A stretch of DNA of 64,000 nt, taken from Ananas comosus (Eukaryota > Streptophyta > Magnoliopsida > Poales > Bromeliaceae). The DNA is taken from assembly GCF_001540865.1 (NCBI RefSeq), contig NC_033623.1, forward strand, positions 11,504,627-11,568,626, given 5' to 3'. The position numbers and the translations under genes were made by a program. Numbering within the stretch: the first letter of the stretch is position 1; every line of letters starts with the position of its first letter. Below the pieces are notes generated by a model. The model saw only the letters and a program-made list of their open reading frames with translations, had not been told where the DNA came from and searched no databases. Shown piece by piece: positions 12,172 to 23,089 of the stretch.

Positions 12172-12371
12172 GGAGCGAACGAATTGAGCTGATTCTGAAA
12201 CAATTTAGCTGAGCAGCAGCAGCAGCAGCAGCAGCAGTAATAATACATAAGCGGTGGTGGTGGTGGCTGCAGTGGTAATAATTAGAGATAGAGGAGGAGG
12301 AGGAGGAGGAGGAGAAGCAGGAGCAGCAGCAGCAGCAGCAAAACAAAAGAAAGGAGAATTATTTGGGAGAC
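11901..12371 (+). promoter_or_regulatory. Long repeat-rich 5' leader of the trihelix gene
   Basis: If the TATA at 11866 is used, the leader is about 470 bases. It contains a C/T-rich block, a perfect (GA)n tract near 12136-12168, a CAG run near 12215-12237 and a GGA run near 12292-12312. An upstream ATG at 12014 opens a 57-codon reading frame ending with a stop at 12185-12187. Such an upstream frame could reduce translation of the main protein; that is inference. Confidence 0.5.
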
Positions 12372-15290
12372 ATGCAGCAGCAAGGAGGGTCCCCATACGG
12401 GGTTCCTCCGCCGGAAATGGCCCCATTCCCGTCCCCGACAGCGCCCGGCCCGGGCCCCCGGCCCCACATCCTCGGAATTCCCCCCGCCGCCGATCAGCAG
12501 ATGCCGGAAGCCGCATCGCCGATCAGCAGCCGGCCGCCGCCGCCAGCCGCCGCCGGAGCTCCGAGGTCGGCGGGGGGCGGGTTCGAGGAGCTCGTCTCCG
12601 GGGCCGGCGGCGGAGGATTCCCCGACGACGAGGCCCTCGCGGGCGCCTCGGACGAGGCCGAGCGCGGCGGCGCCGGCAACCGGTGGCCGAAGCAGGAGAC
12701 GCTGGCGCTGATCAAGATACGGTCGGAGATGGACGCCGCCTTCCGCGAGGCCACTCTCAAGGGCCCTCTCTGGGAAGAGGTCTCCAGGTAATAATACTAG
12801 TAGCAGTAACAACAACAACAACAGCAGCAGCAGCAACAACTAACCACAAATGCATCTCACAATTTCCGCAGAGCACCCGCAAAATGCAGCAGCAAATTGA
12901 GTCCCACATAAAATAAAAAAGGAAAAACTTTTTTTCCTTCTACTTTTTTCCTTTTTTTCTTTTTTCTTTTTCCCCTTGAAATTAATCTAGGTGACGAGCA
13001 TAAGGCGATCTGACGCTAGTTAAGTTCGTACCACGGTGCGAACTGTAGTAGGTTTAACAGCAGGAACTGCTGCTGCTGCTGCTGCAGTTTCTATCTTTCG
13101 GCTTCCAATTATGCGAAGAAGAAGAAGAAGAAGTGACTTCTCTTCTTCTTGATCTGCGTAGACCGAGTCCACCCACAATTCTCTCTTCTCTCTCAGATCT
13201 CTCTCTCTCTCTCTCTATATTTCCCCCTCATAAACCCATCATGCTCACGAGCGGAGTATCTTTTCCTTAAATAAATTAAAAAATAATAAATATTTACTGT
13301 CCACCTCTTTCTCTCTCTCCCCTCCCCCCGTTTCTTCGTCGCTGAATTCGGCAATAGCCGCTTCAGATCCGCGGCATCGATCCCAAGTAACCAATTCCTG
13401 CTTTCCAATTTCGGGACATACGTTGAAGTTCCCGAGACGAAGCAGCGAGCGGAGCTGCGGAGGAGGAAAACGAGATTCAGAAGCGCATGCATTCCTCGTC
13501 TGCCTCACACCACTTTAATCTCCCTTCCTTTTTCTTCACCTCCCCTCGCTCTCAAACTTCGCAACATGCCTTTTCCATGCTAGAAATTTATCTTTATTTG
13601 GGCCTAATAATTATTATATAATTAGATTTTAGATGCCCTTTGCGTGGTTGGATATTTCCGCAATCATCACCCCCTCAAATTTTTTTTTTCTTTTTAATCT
13701 TTTATTTATGTACTTCATTTTTTTTTTCTTTTTTCCTGTTTGTCATAGAAAAATATTTTTTTCATTTTTCATTTATTTGGTTGGATGGTGGTGGTGGTGG
13801 TGTGATTGATGCGAGTACAGGAAGCTCGGGGAGTTGGGGTACAGGAGGAGCGCGAAGAAATGTAAGGAGAAGTTCGAGAACGTGCACAAGTACTACAAGC
13901 GCACCAAGGAGAACCGCGCCGGGCGGCAGGACGGCAAGAGCTACCGCTTCTTCAGCCAGCTGGAGGCCCTCGGCGCCTCCAGCTCGTCCGGCAGCCCTGC
14001 CCCGACCACAATTGGGTTCGCCGCCGGCGCTGCCGCCATGGCCGGCCCGTCAGCGGCCCAGATCCAGCCTGCTCATATCTCGGCCGCTGCGCCGCCGCCG
14101 CCCATCGTCACTCCGGTTCGTGCCGCGACGGAACTCGGGCACGGCGGCACAATTCAAGGGATATCCGGATCCACCACCCCCACGACCCCCGCCGCAGCCC
14201 CCGTCGGCGGGATCAGCTTCTCGACCAATTCGTCGTCGTCGGAGTCTGACGATACGTTGGAGGACGAGGAGACGGAGGAGACGGGCGGGCAGCCTCATGA
14301 GCATGGTAGTAAGCGCAAAAGGAAAGGAGGGTCCGGTGGCGGCGGCGGCGGCGGGAGCAGGAAGATGATGGCGTTCTTCGATGGGCTGATGAAGCAGATG
14401 GTGGAGCGGCAGGAGGCATTGCAGCAGCGGTTCCTGGAGACGATCGAGAAGCAGGAGCAGGACCGGATGATCCGCGAGGAGGCGTGGCGGCGGCAGGAGA
14501 TGGCGCGGCTCACTCGCGAGCAGGAGCTCATGGCGCAGGAGCGCGCCATGGCCGCCTCCCGCGACGCTGCCGTCCTCTCCTTTATTCAGAAGATCAGCGG
14601 CCAGACCATCCAGCTGCCCACAGTCCCCGCCACCCCAATTTCCGCAGCCCCCGCGCCCGCGCCCGCGCCCGCGCCCATGCCGCAGCCGCAACGACAAACC
14701 CGGCAGTCGCCGCCGCCGCCGCCGCCGCCACAACCAGTACCACCACAGCCGCAAACGCAACCACAACGAGAATTTCGGCAGAAGCAGCAAAGCACGGAAA
14801 TTGTGCTTCACCAAGCCTCTACCTCGTCTCACGAGCTCGTCCCGGTCCCCGACCCTCAAGAGTTGGCTCCAGGGGGCGCGGGCTTTGAGACCGTATCGTC
14901 GTCGCGGTGGCCGAAGGCGGAGGTGCACGCGCTGATAAATCTGCGGAGCGGGCTCGACATAAAGTACCAGGAGGCCGGGCCGAAGGGCCCGCTGTGGGAA
15001 GAGATCTCGGGGGAGATGAAGAAATTGGGGTACAACAGGAGCTCCAAGCGGTGCAAGGAGAAGTGGGAGAACATCAACAAGTACTTCAAGAAGGTGAAGG
15101 AGAGCAACAAGAAGCGCCCCGAGGACTCCAAGACCTGCCCTTACTTCCACCAGCTCGACGCACTCTATCGCCGGAAGCAACAAGGCATCGGCGGCGGCGG
15201 TGGCAGCAGCAGTAGCGGACACCGGTCGGGAGACCAAGAAGCGTATTCGCATTCCAATCCGCAAGGACAAGGTAACGTTCTCTCTATAAT

Positions 15291-15321
<31 letters not shown>

Positions 15322-15878
15322 TCCTCGCAACCGCCTCCCTTAGAAGCTGAAATTAAAACTGACGGCGGCAAAAAGAATGGCGGGAGCTCCGATGGCAATG
15401 GTGGGGGCTCGGGGGGCCTACAAATACAGACGAGCAACGGCGGACTAACCCCGACCTTATTCGAAGAAGGCCCCACGAAGAAGGTATTCCTCATATATAT
15501 ATATATATATACACATGCTAAATTCTCAGAAGGTCGCGCTCGCTCTCATGGTGATGCAATCATGGTTGAACCCGGATGTTTGTTTTGAAGCCAGAAGACA
15601 TTGTGAAGGAGTTGATGGAGCGGCGAGATGCGGCTGACGACTGCGACGAGGCCGACGACAGCTTCAACATGGACGGCCAGGACGACGACGAGGACGACGA
15701 CGAGGAGGAGGACGATGACGACGAGGAGGGCTCGAAGATGCGGTACGAGATACAGTTCCAGAGGCCGAGCAACGTGAGCGGCGGAGGCGGCGGCAACTCG
15801 TCAACTGCTGCCGCCGCCGCCACCAACACCACCACCACCACCACCACCACAGGTTCCTTCTTGGCCATGGTTCAGTAG
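12372..15878 (+). CDS. GTL1: Trihelix transcription factor, GT-2/GTL1 type
   Basis: Exons are 12372-12787, 13821-15483 and 15591-15878; all junctions are GT..AG and the joined frame gives 788 residues. Two trihelix DNA-binding domains are visible: residues about 103-190 (RWPKQETLALIKIRSEMD ... PLWEEVSRKLGELGYRRS, then KCKEKFENVHKYYKRTKE) and about 501-590 (RWPKAEVHALINLRSGLD, KCKEKWENINKYFKKVKE). Each begins with the Trp of the triple-Trp core. Between them lie a basic SKRKRK nuclear-localisation-like stretch (about 302) and the family's coiled-coil helix (about 320-405, MVERQEALQQRFLETIEKQE). Two DNA-binding domains around a central helix define the GT-2 clade, which binds GT elements and in Arabidopsis controls trichome size, root hairs and stomatal density. 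The C-terminal exon has a long Asp/Glu run (about 720-745). It is longer than Arabidopsis GTL1, mostly through Pro, Gly, Ala-Pro and Thr runs. DF1-like or GT-2-like naming is possible. Confidence 0.93.
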
Positions 15879-16550
15879 AGTTCCATTCTTCTTTCACCAT
15901 TCATTAGTGATCCAATTCCGCTCCCTCTCTCTCTCTCTCGGTGCACCATATGTGTATTTTACTCCTCACCCAACACCCATCCACGTTACCCAAATACTTT
16001 TGTGTTTCCTCACACTCCTCCTCCTCCTCGGTCTTCTTCTTCCTCCCACGCGTGCGTCCTCGCCACAAATCATCATCACCATTAATTCTCTTCTTGTTCA
16101 TCCCGTCGAAATCCTCCCACTTCTTCATTCATTCAGTGGCGTCGCATAGAAGTTTTGTGGGGTGATGGTGATATATTTATTAGTGTTCCTTAGGTTTTCA
16201 ATCCACTCGTTTCGTTCTATTTATTGATTTGTTGTGGGAATAAACTGTCCTCTTCGGCTAACGGAGGGGATGCGATGCGGATCCAAAAGTCATCATGGCC
16301 CGATCTGGTTAATAAGCTCGCGCAATTAATTAATTTGAAAATATTAAAAAAGAAAAAAGTTGGTGTATATTGGGATCGGAGGAAACAGAGAATTAGAGGA
16401 AACAACAACTATATATGGAGGAGGCTCTTCGTTCGTGTGAATTGTACATCATCTACAACAAATGAAGCTTTATTTCTCTGTACGTAGATCTATGTCTCTA
16501 TATGTATACATATCTTAATTCTCTCCTCTCCTCTATGTGGCTACCAATAT

Positions 16551-16553
<3 letters not shown>

Positions 16554-16595
<42 letters not shown>
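16554..16595. repeat. (TA)n microsatellite
   Basis: About 21 uninterrupted TA units, in the 3' flank of the trihelix gene. Unlike those at 25-31 kb it is not next to an inverted-repeat element. Confidence 0.95.
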
Positions 16596-16600
<5 letters not shown>

Positions 16601-17574
16601 TAAAAAGACGAGGTAAGCGTACCTTTTGTTTAAAATTACTCTCTTTAATCAGTGTATTTAGAGTTGTAGCCAATTTAGACATTAAAACTGGTGCAATTGA
16701 ACTTCCTCAGGCAACTCCAACTGCAATAGATAGACTCAAATGCATCAAATCAAATATNTAATTACAAGTAAACACGGATGGGGCAGAGGTTCGTAATGCA
16801 CTTGAGAACTTGAGATGCTCACCAACCTCATCTTTGTTTACATGTGACCGTAAACGAATCTGGAAATATAATTGATAAGTCAGCTTATTACTAATTTAGT
16901 TTGTTGGCATTGATGCGCAACTTAACTGTCGAGTTGGCAAGTATTTTTGCAAGAATGATACTATAAATTCTTTCGACAGTCCGTAGGATCCCCTGTTATA
17001 TAATTTGTACAAATTTCTTTATAATATGGTTTTCACAATCCAAATTCTATTTTTGTATATTATTCTTTGCGCGACATTATACATTATAGGGAGTTTCGAT
17101 TCAGTCCAAGATCCACGCAAGTCTAAATATGTGAAATATCTATTAAAACTCATTGAATCTAAATGCTTAAGTCTACAGACATTGCACTCATATCGAATTA
17201 TATGACACAAAAAATAACTTTCTGTGATAGTGTAAGCTTTCAAAAATAAATAGTATCATAACAAAAGTTCTGAATTCAAATCTCGTCAAATCCTTGATAT
17301 AAGATACGAAAGCATCGATCGTTCTCTGACAGCTTAATCTGTTGAAGATAAACGATTGTTTCACGGTGCCCTGCACATTACAGGTACACATAGCATGCAT
17401 TGACTTATTTATATGCTAAATACTCCTCATTCCCCAAACCCCTTGAGCTTTAAGGTTGTTGTTATATCTTTCCAGGTTGGGAAGAAGAGCTGCTTTTGAG
17501 GAAGACGTTAGCCCTGCTTTCTGCCCCTTTCTGGCCCTTCTGGCGTGCAGTCTGATCTATGGAAGGGTGTGGGG

Positions 17575-17575
<1 letters not shown>

Positions 17576-17640
<65 letters not shown>

Positions 17641-17692
17641 AAGAAGAGAGGGAGAGAAAGAAGAGAGATCTTGAGAGAGAGAGAGAGAGAGT
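17576..17692. repeat. Compound (AC)n-(AG)n microsatellite
   Basis: A perfect AC run (17576-17624) continues directly into AG-rich repeats to about 17692. Any reading frames over it are compositional artefacts. Confidence 0.95.
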
Positions 17693-18650
17693 GGGATAAA
17701 TAAATACATAAAAATTACAAAATACGATCAATAGCCAAGTGCTTCAGTGAGGGGGAGAGCCCACGAGCCATGCTCTTATTAATTATTATTATTATTATTA
17801 TTATTATTTGTTTTCCTCTTTTACCCTTCCTAGTCTTTTGGCTTTCACCTTCTTGTCGCCCCCCTAGTTAAGTAGGTTGCAACTTTTTTCTTTTCTTTGT
17901 TGATTATTTTTTATCCATATACTATACCCTTTTTCCCTAGATTCCCGCTCATACACAGGAGAATCCTTGTGGTAGTGTTCTATTACCAGTTTGAGCATTT
18001 TGAATTGACTATCTCAGTTTATTTATATGCTTCGGCCTCAGAAAATTAATATTAAAAATTTGATGTTTTCATACATAAACAAGATGAACTCTCTTTTGGC
18101 AAGGGGGCATTTTCTGTGTTCGTTATGGCAAAAATTAATTTTGAATCATTTTATATCAAATCAATCTTTTGGATAACACAATTATATATCGAAATTAATT
18201 AATCCAGCCCTTCACTTCTTAAAAACTCTCCTTATTAATGCAGTAGTGTGTTTTTAGAATATAACATGCTAGTTATTATATTAATTTCATTGTTTGGTCT
18301 ACTTTTTATTATTTTCTCTTTTTTTTTTTTGAAAGGATTTGCTCTATTTTTTTCTTGCTCATGGGTAAAAGGTGTCACACTATCATTATGGTTGTTCATT
18401 GAAAAATTGAATGTCCCTTAATTTGTTTGCGTAGGTGGGTCCGTTTAAATCTTTCTATGGAACAACTTTTACGAGGCATTAATTGCATGCATATATATTT
18501 CTCCAAAGTTTCTAAATTACTTTCTTAAAATTCATATTAACTTAAAGCTTCTTAGTGTATGAGAGATTGTGGATTCGACCTGTTGTGAGAAAATTTTAAA
18601 TTTAGAGTTCTATCCGCCAACTTCTTAACTAATAAATCACTATAAATATT

Positions 18651-18873
18651 ATTGACCGTTCCTAGAGCAAGTGGCAAAAGTCTTGGTGGTTGGTACTCGA
18701 GACACAAGTTCGAATCCTAGTTGATTTACATTTCCAGCTAAGTTTATTTCTAAATGAAATAAATGGAGCGGGTAGCATGCTACCTATCTCTCAAAAAATA
18801 AATAAATAAATTTTATTTCTAAATGAAATAAATGAAGTAGGTAGCATGCTACATATCTCTCAAAAAAAAAATA
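18651..18873 (+). mobile_element. tRNA-derived SINE with 20 bp target duplication and doubled 3' end
   Basis: Starts near ACCGTTCCTAGAGCAAGTGG, with an A-box-like segment, the B-box CAAGTTCGAATCC, the family body and CATGCTACCTATCTCTC plus an A-rich tail at about 18801. A second copy of the last ~45 bp of the body (about 18811-18861) and a second A tail follow. The perfect 20-base repeat AATAAATCACTATAAATATT flanks the whole unit (18631-18650, 18874-18893), so body and extra tail were inserted together. This duplication is direct evidence of LINE-style retroposition. Confidence 0.92.
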
Positions 18874-18893
18874 AATAAATCACTATAAATATT

Positions 18894-19776
18894 TGAAGGG
18901 GTTTTAAATTTTTAATGTGGGGATTTGCACTATACTTTTTTTTTGTAGGAAAATGCTATATGTACACGAATATGTAAATGTAAAATTCTTCATTTTAAGG
19001 TTTGTAAATATCTAAATATATTTTTAAGTTAAGTAAAGAAAAAATATTGGCCTCAGAATGTGGACGTAGCATCGCACTTTTTCTTATCCATCAAAAAATT
19101 TTGCTCGAATGTTGTTTTCTCGCTAAGTCCACTAAATTTTGCACGATTTAAAATTTTCATAACCAAGTTAATTTCTCAAGCATTATTATTCTAGAATTAA
19201 ATTCTAATATCATAAGAATATTTATTTGGTTCGTATCTAGAATATTTAGTATTATATTATGTTTGTGTTTGACTCGACATAAAAAATAAGTAGATTATAT
19301 TAATAAGTTTATTATTTTACACCAAAAAGCATCGTAATTATTATTAAATTTAAAAGTAACCCTTTAATCTATTAAAATCAAACCACATAATGTGGAGAAA
19401 GGAAACTACTACGAAAGTGAATGAGTTTTGAATTCCTACGCTTTGTAGAATTAAAATATATAAAAATTCTAGATTACTATCATTTTTGCGACGAACCAAA
19501 TAAGAAAATTGTAGTGTTCCAAAAAAATAAAATATTATTTTTCAGGAAAAGTTACAGACCTTGAATTGATCGTCACTTCAGAAAAGTGTCAAGACGAGTC
19601 GGATTTAATTTGGATGCGAAATTGACGCCACTAATTAACTCCGAAACCCAATTAATTTCAGCATTGGTGCAGTAGTTGTTTTTTTTACTGTTTACAAATA
19701 ATTCTATCGCTCTGTGTACATAGAATTTTCTGTCTATACAGCGAATCTATTGGCGAATTGACATGGAGCTGGAATC
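18894..19776. other. Intergenic, no gene seen
   Basis: AT-rich sequence without a supported exon. About 19190-19520 contains mirrored phrases (ATTCTAGAATT/TAAAAATTCTAG) that could be a decayed inverted-repeat element, but I could not fix its ends. Confidence 0.4.
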
Positions 19777-20077
19777 CACGGCATGATAAAAATTCTCAAT
19801 TTTAAGATTTAAGTTCTGAGAAACTTTTGAGAAATACCATGAACGATTCGTACCATAATTTCAAGCCGAACATGAGCTGAAAAATTCAGCTCGTGTTCGG
19901 CTCGTTTACTAAACGAGCGGTTCGATCTCGAACTCATTTCGAGACGAACATGAGCTAGCACGCGAACGACAAACTGAATTGCCACCCCTAACCACGACAT
20001 GATAAAAATTCTCAGTTTTAAGATTTAAGTTCTGAGGAACTTTTGAGAAATACCGTGAACGAAACACTACCATAATT
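19777..20077. repeat. 86 bp direct repeat flanking a hAT-like end fragment
   Basis: The segment 19777-19862 recurs at 19992-20077 with few differences (phrase AAGATTTAAGTTCTGAG and neighbours). Between the copies is G/C-rich sequence with GCTCG/CGAGC words ending TTGCCACCCCTA. That is the terminus seen in complement (TAGGGGTGGCAA) on hAT-like elements, and it resembles the element at 61212-63678. The direct repeat may come from a duplication accompanying that insertion. Confidence 0.6.
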
Positions 20078-20331
20078 TCCAATTTAATTTCCAATTTCGA
20101 AGTGAGTTGGGGACAAAGTTGTCATTTTGGTAAATGTGGGGGGCATTTTCGTGAAAGGGCCCCCCCCAAAAAATAAAAAGAAAAAAAAGAAGAGAGAGAG
20201 AGAGATCTGGACAAACCGTAAAAGAAACTGAGCGGGAGCATGTGCGGGGGACGTCGCAGTTCACGAGGGGCGGCAAATGTAGGGAATACTTGGTGCGGAG
20301 GAATCGAACTTGCAAGATCCAAAAAATAAAA

Positions 20332-20919
20332 GAAAATTTTCAAATACCACCCCTATAATTTTATATTTTTTTATTTTAATATTTTATGATTAAAAGTGTA
20401 TCAATTTACTATCCCATAGTTTCGCACTTTTTCACTTTAGTACTCTGTGGTTTAAAGTGCATCAATTTAGTACCCTGTGATTTCATTTTTTTCTTCTCAT
20501 CGGCTCCTCTATTAATATTTCGTTAAATTATATACAAAATACTTCAGATAGCCTATCTAGATTTATTGAATATTTACTTTAATATTCTTTAGTTTTAATT
20601 TTATCATTGATTTTTTTTTCCTCCGTTAATATTTCGTTAAATTATATACAAAAATCTTCAGATAGCCTACCTAGGTTTATCGAATATTCATTTTAGTACC
20701 CTGTAATTTTAACTTTGTTACTGATTTAATGAAAAAAATTAGTGAAATGGATAATAAAAAAAAAATAAAACCATAGTGTGCTAATTTGATACATTTTAAA
20801 TCACAAGGTAATAAAGTGAGAAAGAGCATAGTCACAGGGACTAACTTGATACACGTTAAATTACGGGGTACTAAAGTGAGAAAGTATGAAACCACAGGGA
20901 GGGTATTTGAAATTTACTC
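20332..20919. mobile_element. Inverted-repeat element, 'TTTGAAATTTAC' family, with internal duplication
   Basis: The left end (TTTTCAAATACCACCCC) is complementary to the right end (AGGGTATTTGAAATTTAC). The interior has 'GGTTTAAAGTGCATCAA' phrases and their complements, and a repeat of about 115 bp: TTAATATTTCGTTAAATTAT occurs at about 20513 and again at about 20628. Same family as 6730-7050, 52406-52757 and 54921-55571. No coding capacity. Confidence 0.72.
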
Positions 20920-21131
20920 AAAAATAAAATTTTAAAAATAAAAAAATAATAATTTTAGTGCCTAAAATTTTAATTTGTTTAATTTAATTTATCTGATGGA
21001 TGTATTCAAAATTTAAGTCAAAGGATTATAAATTGGCTCAAATAAAATAAATTAAAATTTTTTTAAAAGTAGACAGTCAAATCAAAATGAATAATAATTA
21101 AGATAAAAGTTCTGTACACTTTTATTTAAAA

Positions 21132-21624
21132 AGGGTTAATTTTATACAGCTTCTGTAAATATATGGAATAGCAAATAAATTTCTACAAAATTTAACTTGT
21201 CATATTCATCGCTATAAAAGTCCACTGATATTCATAGCTGCCTCTCTGATTTGTTATTGTTAGAATACTGTTTAACAAAAGATAAATAAATTAATATTTT
21301 CGCCATCATAAATATGTCTCTCCAAAAGCCCTAACTGTTAGAATTATATAAAAATGCCCTCTCAAAAATTTTTAATGGTTATCTTCTCACTTTCTACCAT
21401 CATGAATAATAATATAAAATAAATAAAAAAATCAATTTACTTATTTACGTACTAATAAGAGCTAAGTATTTTACTTGTAATTAACTATATTTTTGTAATG
21501 AATCGTAATAGCGGGAGTATATTTAAAAAAATAAGACTTTTATAAAAAAAAATAAAAAATTAAAATTTATAGAAATATATTTGTTATTCAATATATTTAT
21601 AGAAAACTGTTCGTAATTAACCCT
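21132..21624. mobile_element. MITE-like element with ~50 bp terminal inverted repeats
   Basis: Starts AGGGTTAATTTTATACAG; its right end reverse-complements to AGGGTTAATTACGAACAG. The similarity continues for about 50 bases (ATATATGGAATAGCAAATAA against ATATATTGAATAACAAATAT). The flanks are A-rich, so a target duplication cannot be read. 493 bp, non-coding. Confidence 0.75.
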
Positions 21625-22879
21625 AAAAAACAAAAAAAAAAAAACAAAAAAAAAAATCTCTGGACGCTCCACCTACCGTACAAAAACCGTGCCCCTCTCT
21701 CTCGCACCGGATCCAACAACAGCAACGACACTATAGATCACCATTCCCATGTGGATTCCCTTTTACTTTTATTTTTATTTTTATTTTTATTTTGGGGGGG
21801 GTTGTTATTGTAATCTACGTTTGGTTTCAGAGGAGCTGAGACTTCTTACTTCTACAGTTTCATACGGCATCGTCACAAATTGAGTACTTGTTATTTTTGG
21901 CAATTATTTGATTGATTTGTTAAAAAAAAATTGAGTATTAATATTAAATTTTGATTTTATAAGTAAAAGAAATTTTATATCTGATTGTATGTCTCAGCAT
22001 ATAGTTTTTCTACATCATCACAATGAGGTATATAATCTTATATCTCTCCATTCTAGAATTGATTTTTTTTTTGAATTTTAGTATAAAAAATTATAAAAAA
22101 AAAAATTTGACAAGAATAGTTTATGGAACTTGATCATTAACAGAACTCAAAAGGAGTAATATTAGGATTTTTTTTATATATTTTTATGTATAACTAAATA
22201 GTCATTAATTCAGGTATGTACAATGCATTTATATTTACATACTCCATGTTCATCATGTAAGATTTACATTTAAAAAATAAAAGTAAACAATAATATTAAA
22301 CAGGGTCTAAAATTTAGGCTAATTTATAGAATTCTAAACCACACTCTATACCACTATTATTTCTTGTAGTAATTCTATGGGGACCTCAGAGTGTAACTAG
22401 TTTATTATTATTTATATCTGATATTGTTTTCATANTCTATTAATCAACGGTTAAGATCTTTTTATTTATTTTTTTTTAAAGTACCGAATCATTTCTCAAT
22501 TAATTAATATATTTGGGTCAAAAAGTAATACTATTTGTACGTCTTAAAAAATATATGTATAAATTTTATACCTTTTCATCTAAACGGTAATATTTTATAA
22601 TTCTCTTCTAAACTTTTTCTTACTATTATTTTTAAAAAAAAAAATTAAACTTTAGAATTGGAATGTAAAATGTAAGTTCCAAAAGTGCCCAATTTTATAT
22701 ACCAAGGGATACAACTAGCATTTTTTTTAGGCCAAATTTCATGTTCCATTGAACCTTTCGTTAAATGTAAAATCAAACAAGGCGGACAAGTCGAAATCAA
22801 TTTGACTATAGGCCAAATTCAACTAATGGGGAGAAGAATTCAACTAATGGGGAGAAGAGTTTCAAATCATTCAAAATGT

Positions 22880-22914
<35 letters not shown>

Positions 22915-23089
22915 CCGCGCGCACACAAACGCACAGTATTTATTTAAATCGAATCTTTCAAAATTAAAATTTTACTTGGCCAAATTGCATAAAAAATTTA
23001 CAAATTTTGAACTTTTATAAAACTGACCGTCCTTTTCGATTTTACAAATTCGGACCGAATTTTTTCAGAAAACTCACCAAAATACCTTT
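21625..23089. other. Intergenic, no gene seen; lone N at 22435
   Basis: Contains a poly-A stretch (21625-21655), a (TTTTTA)n run (about 21762-21792) and a (TC)n tract followed by CGCGCACAC (22881-22925). The isolated N at 22435 probably marks a consensus ambiguity or an assembly join. No supported gene. Confidence 0.45.

Larger units (their letters stand above)
15879..18630. other. 3' flank of the trihelix gene and intergenic DNA
   Basis: Downstream of the stop is CT-rich untranslated sequence to about 16150, then AT-rich DNA with two large microsatellites and a lone N at 16758. About 16660-16760 resembles the interior of MITEs (CAAATGCATCAAATCAAAT) but has no recognisable ends. No gene is visible. 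Confidence 0.5.

Noticed and set aside
14050..15330. 426-residue open frame antisense to the trihelix gene
   Set aside because: GC-rich coding DNA often leaves the opposite strand open; the peptide is Arg/Leu low-complexity with no domain, and the sense strand encodes two clear trihelix domains.
17456..17731. Frames over the AC/AG microsatellite
   Set aside because: The peptides are His-Thr and Arg-Glu dipeptide repeats, purely compositional.
18700..18720. A tRNA gene, suggested by the GTTCGAATCC box
   Set aside because: No cloverleaf can be folded around it, and the same box appears in five further copies with A-tails; it is a SINE promoter.
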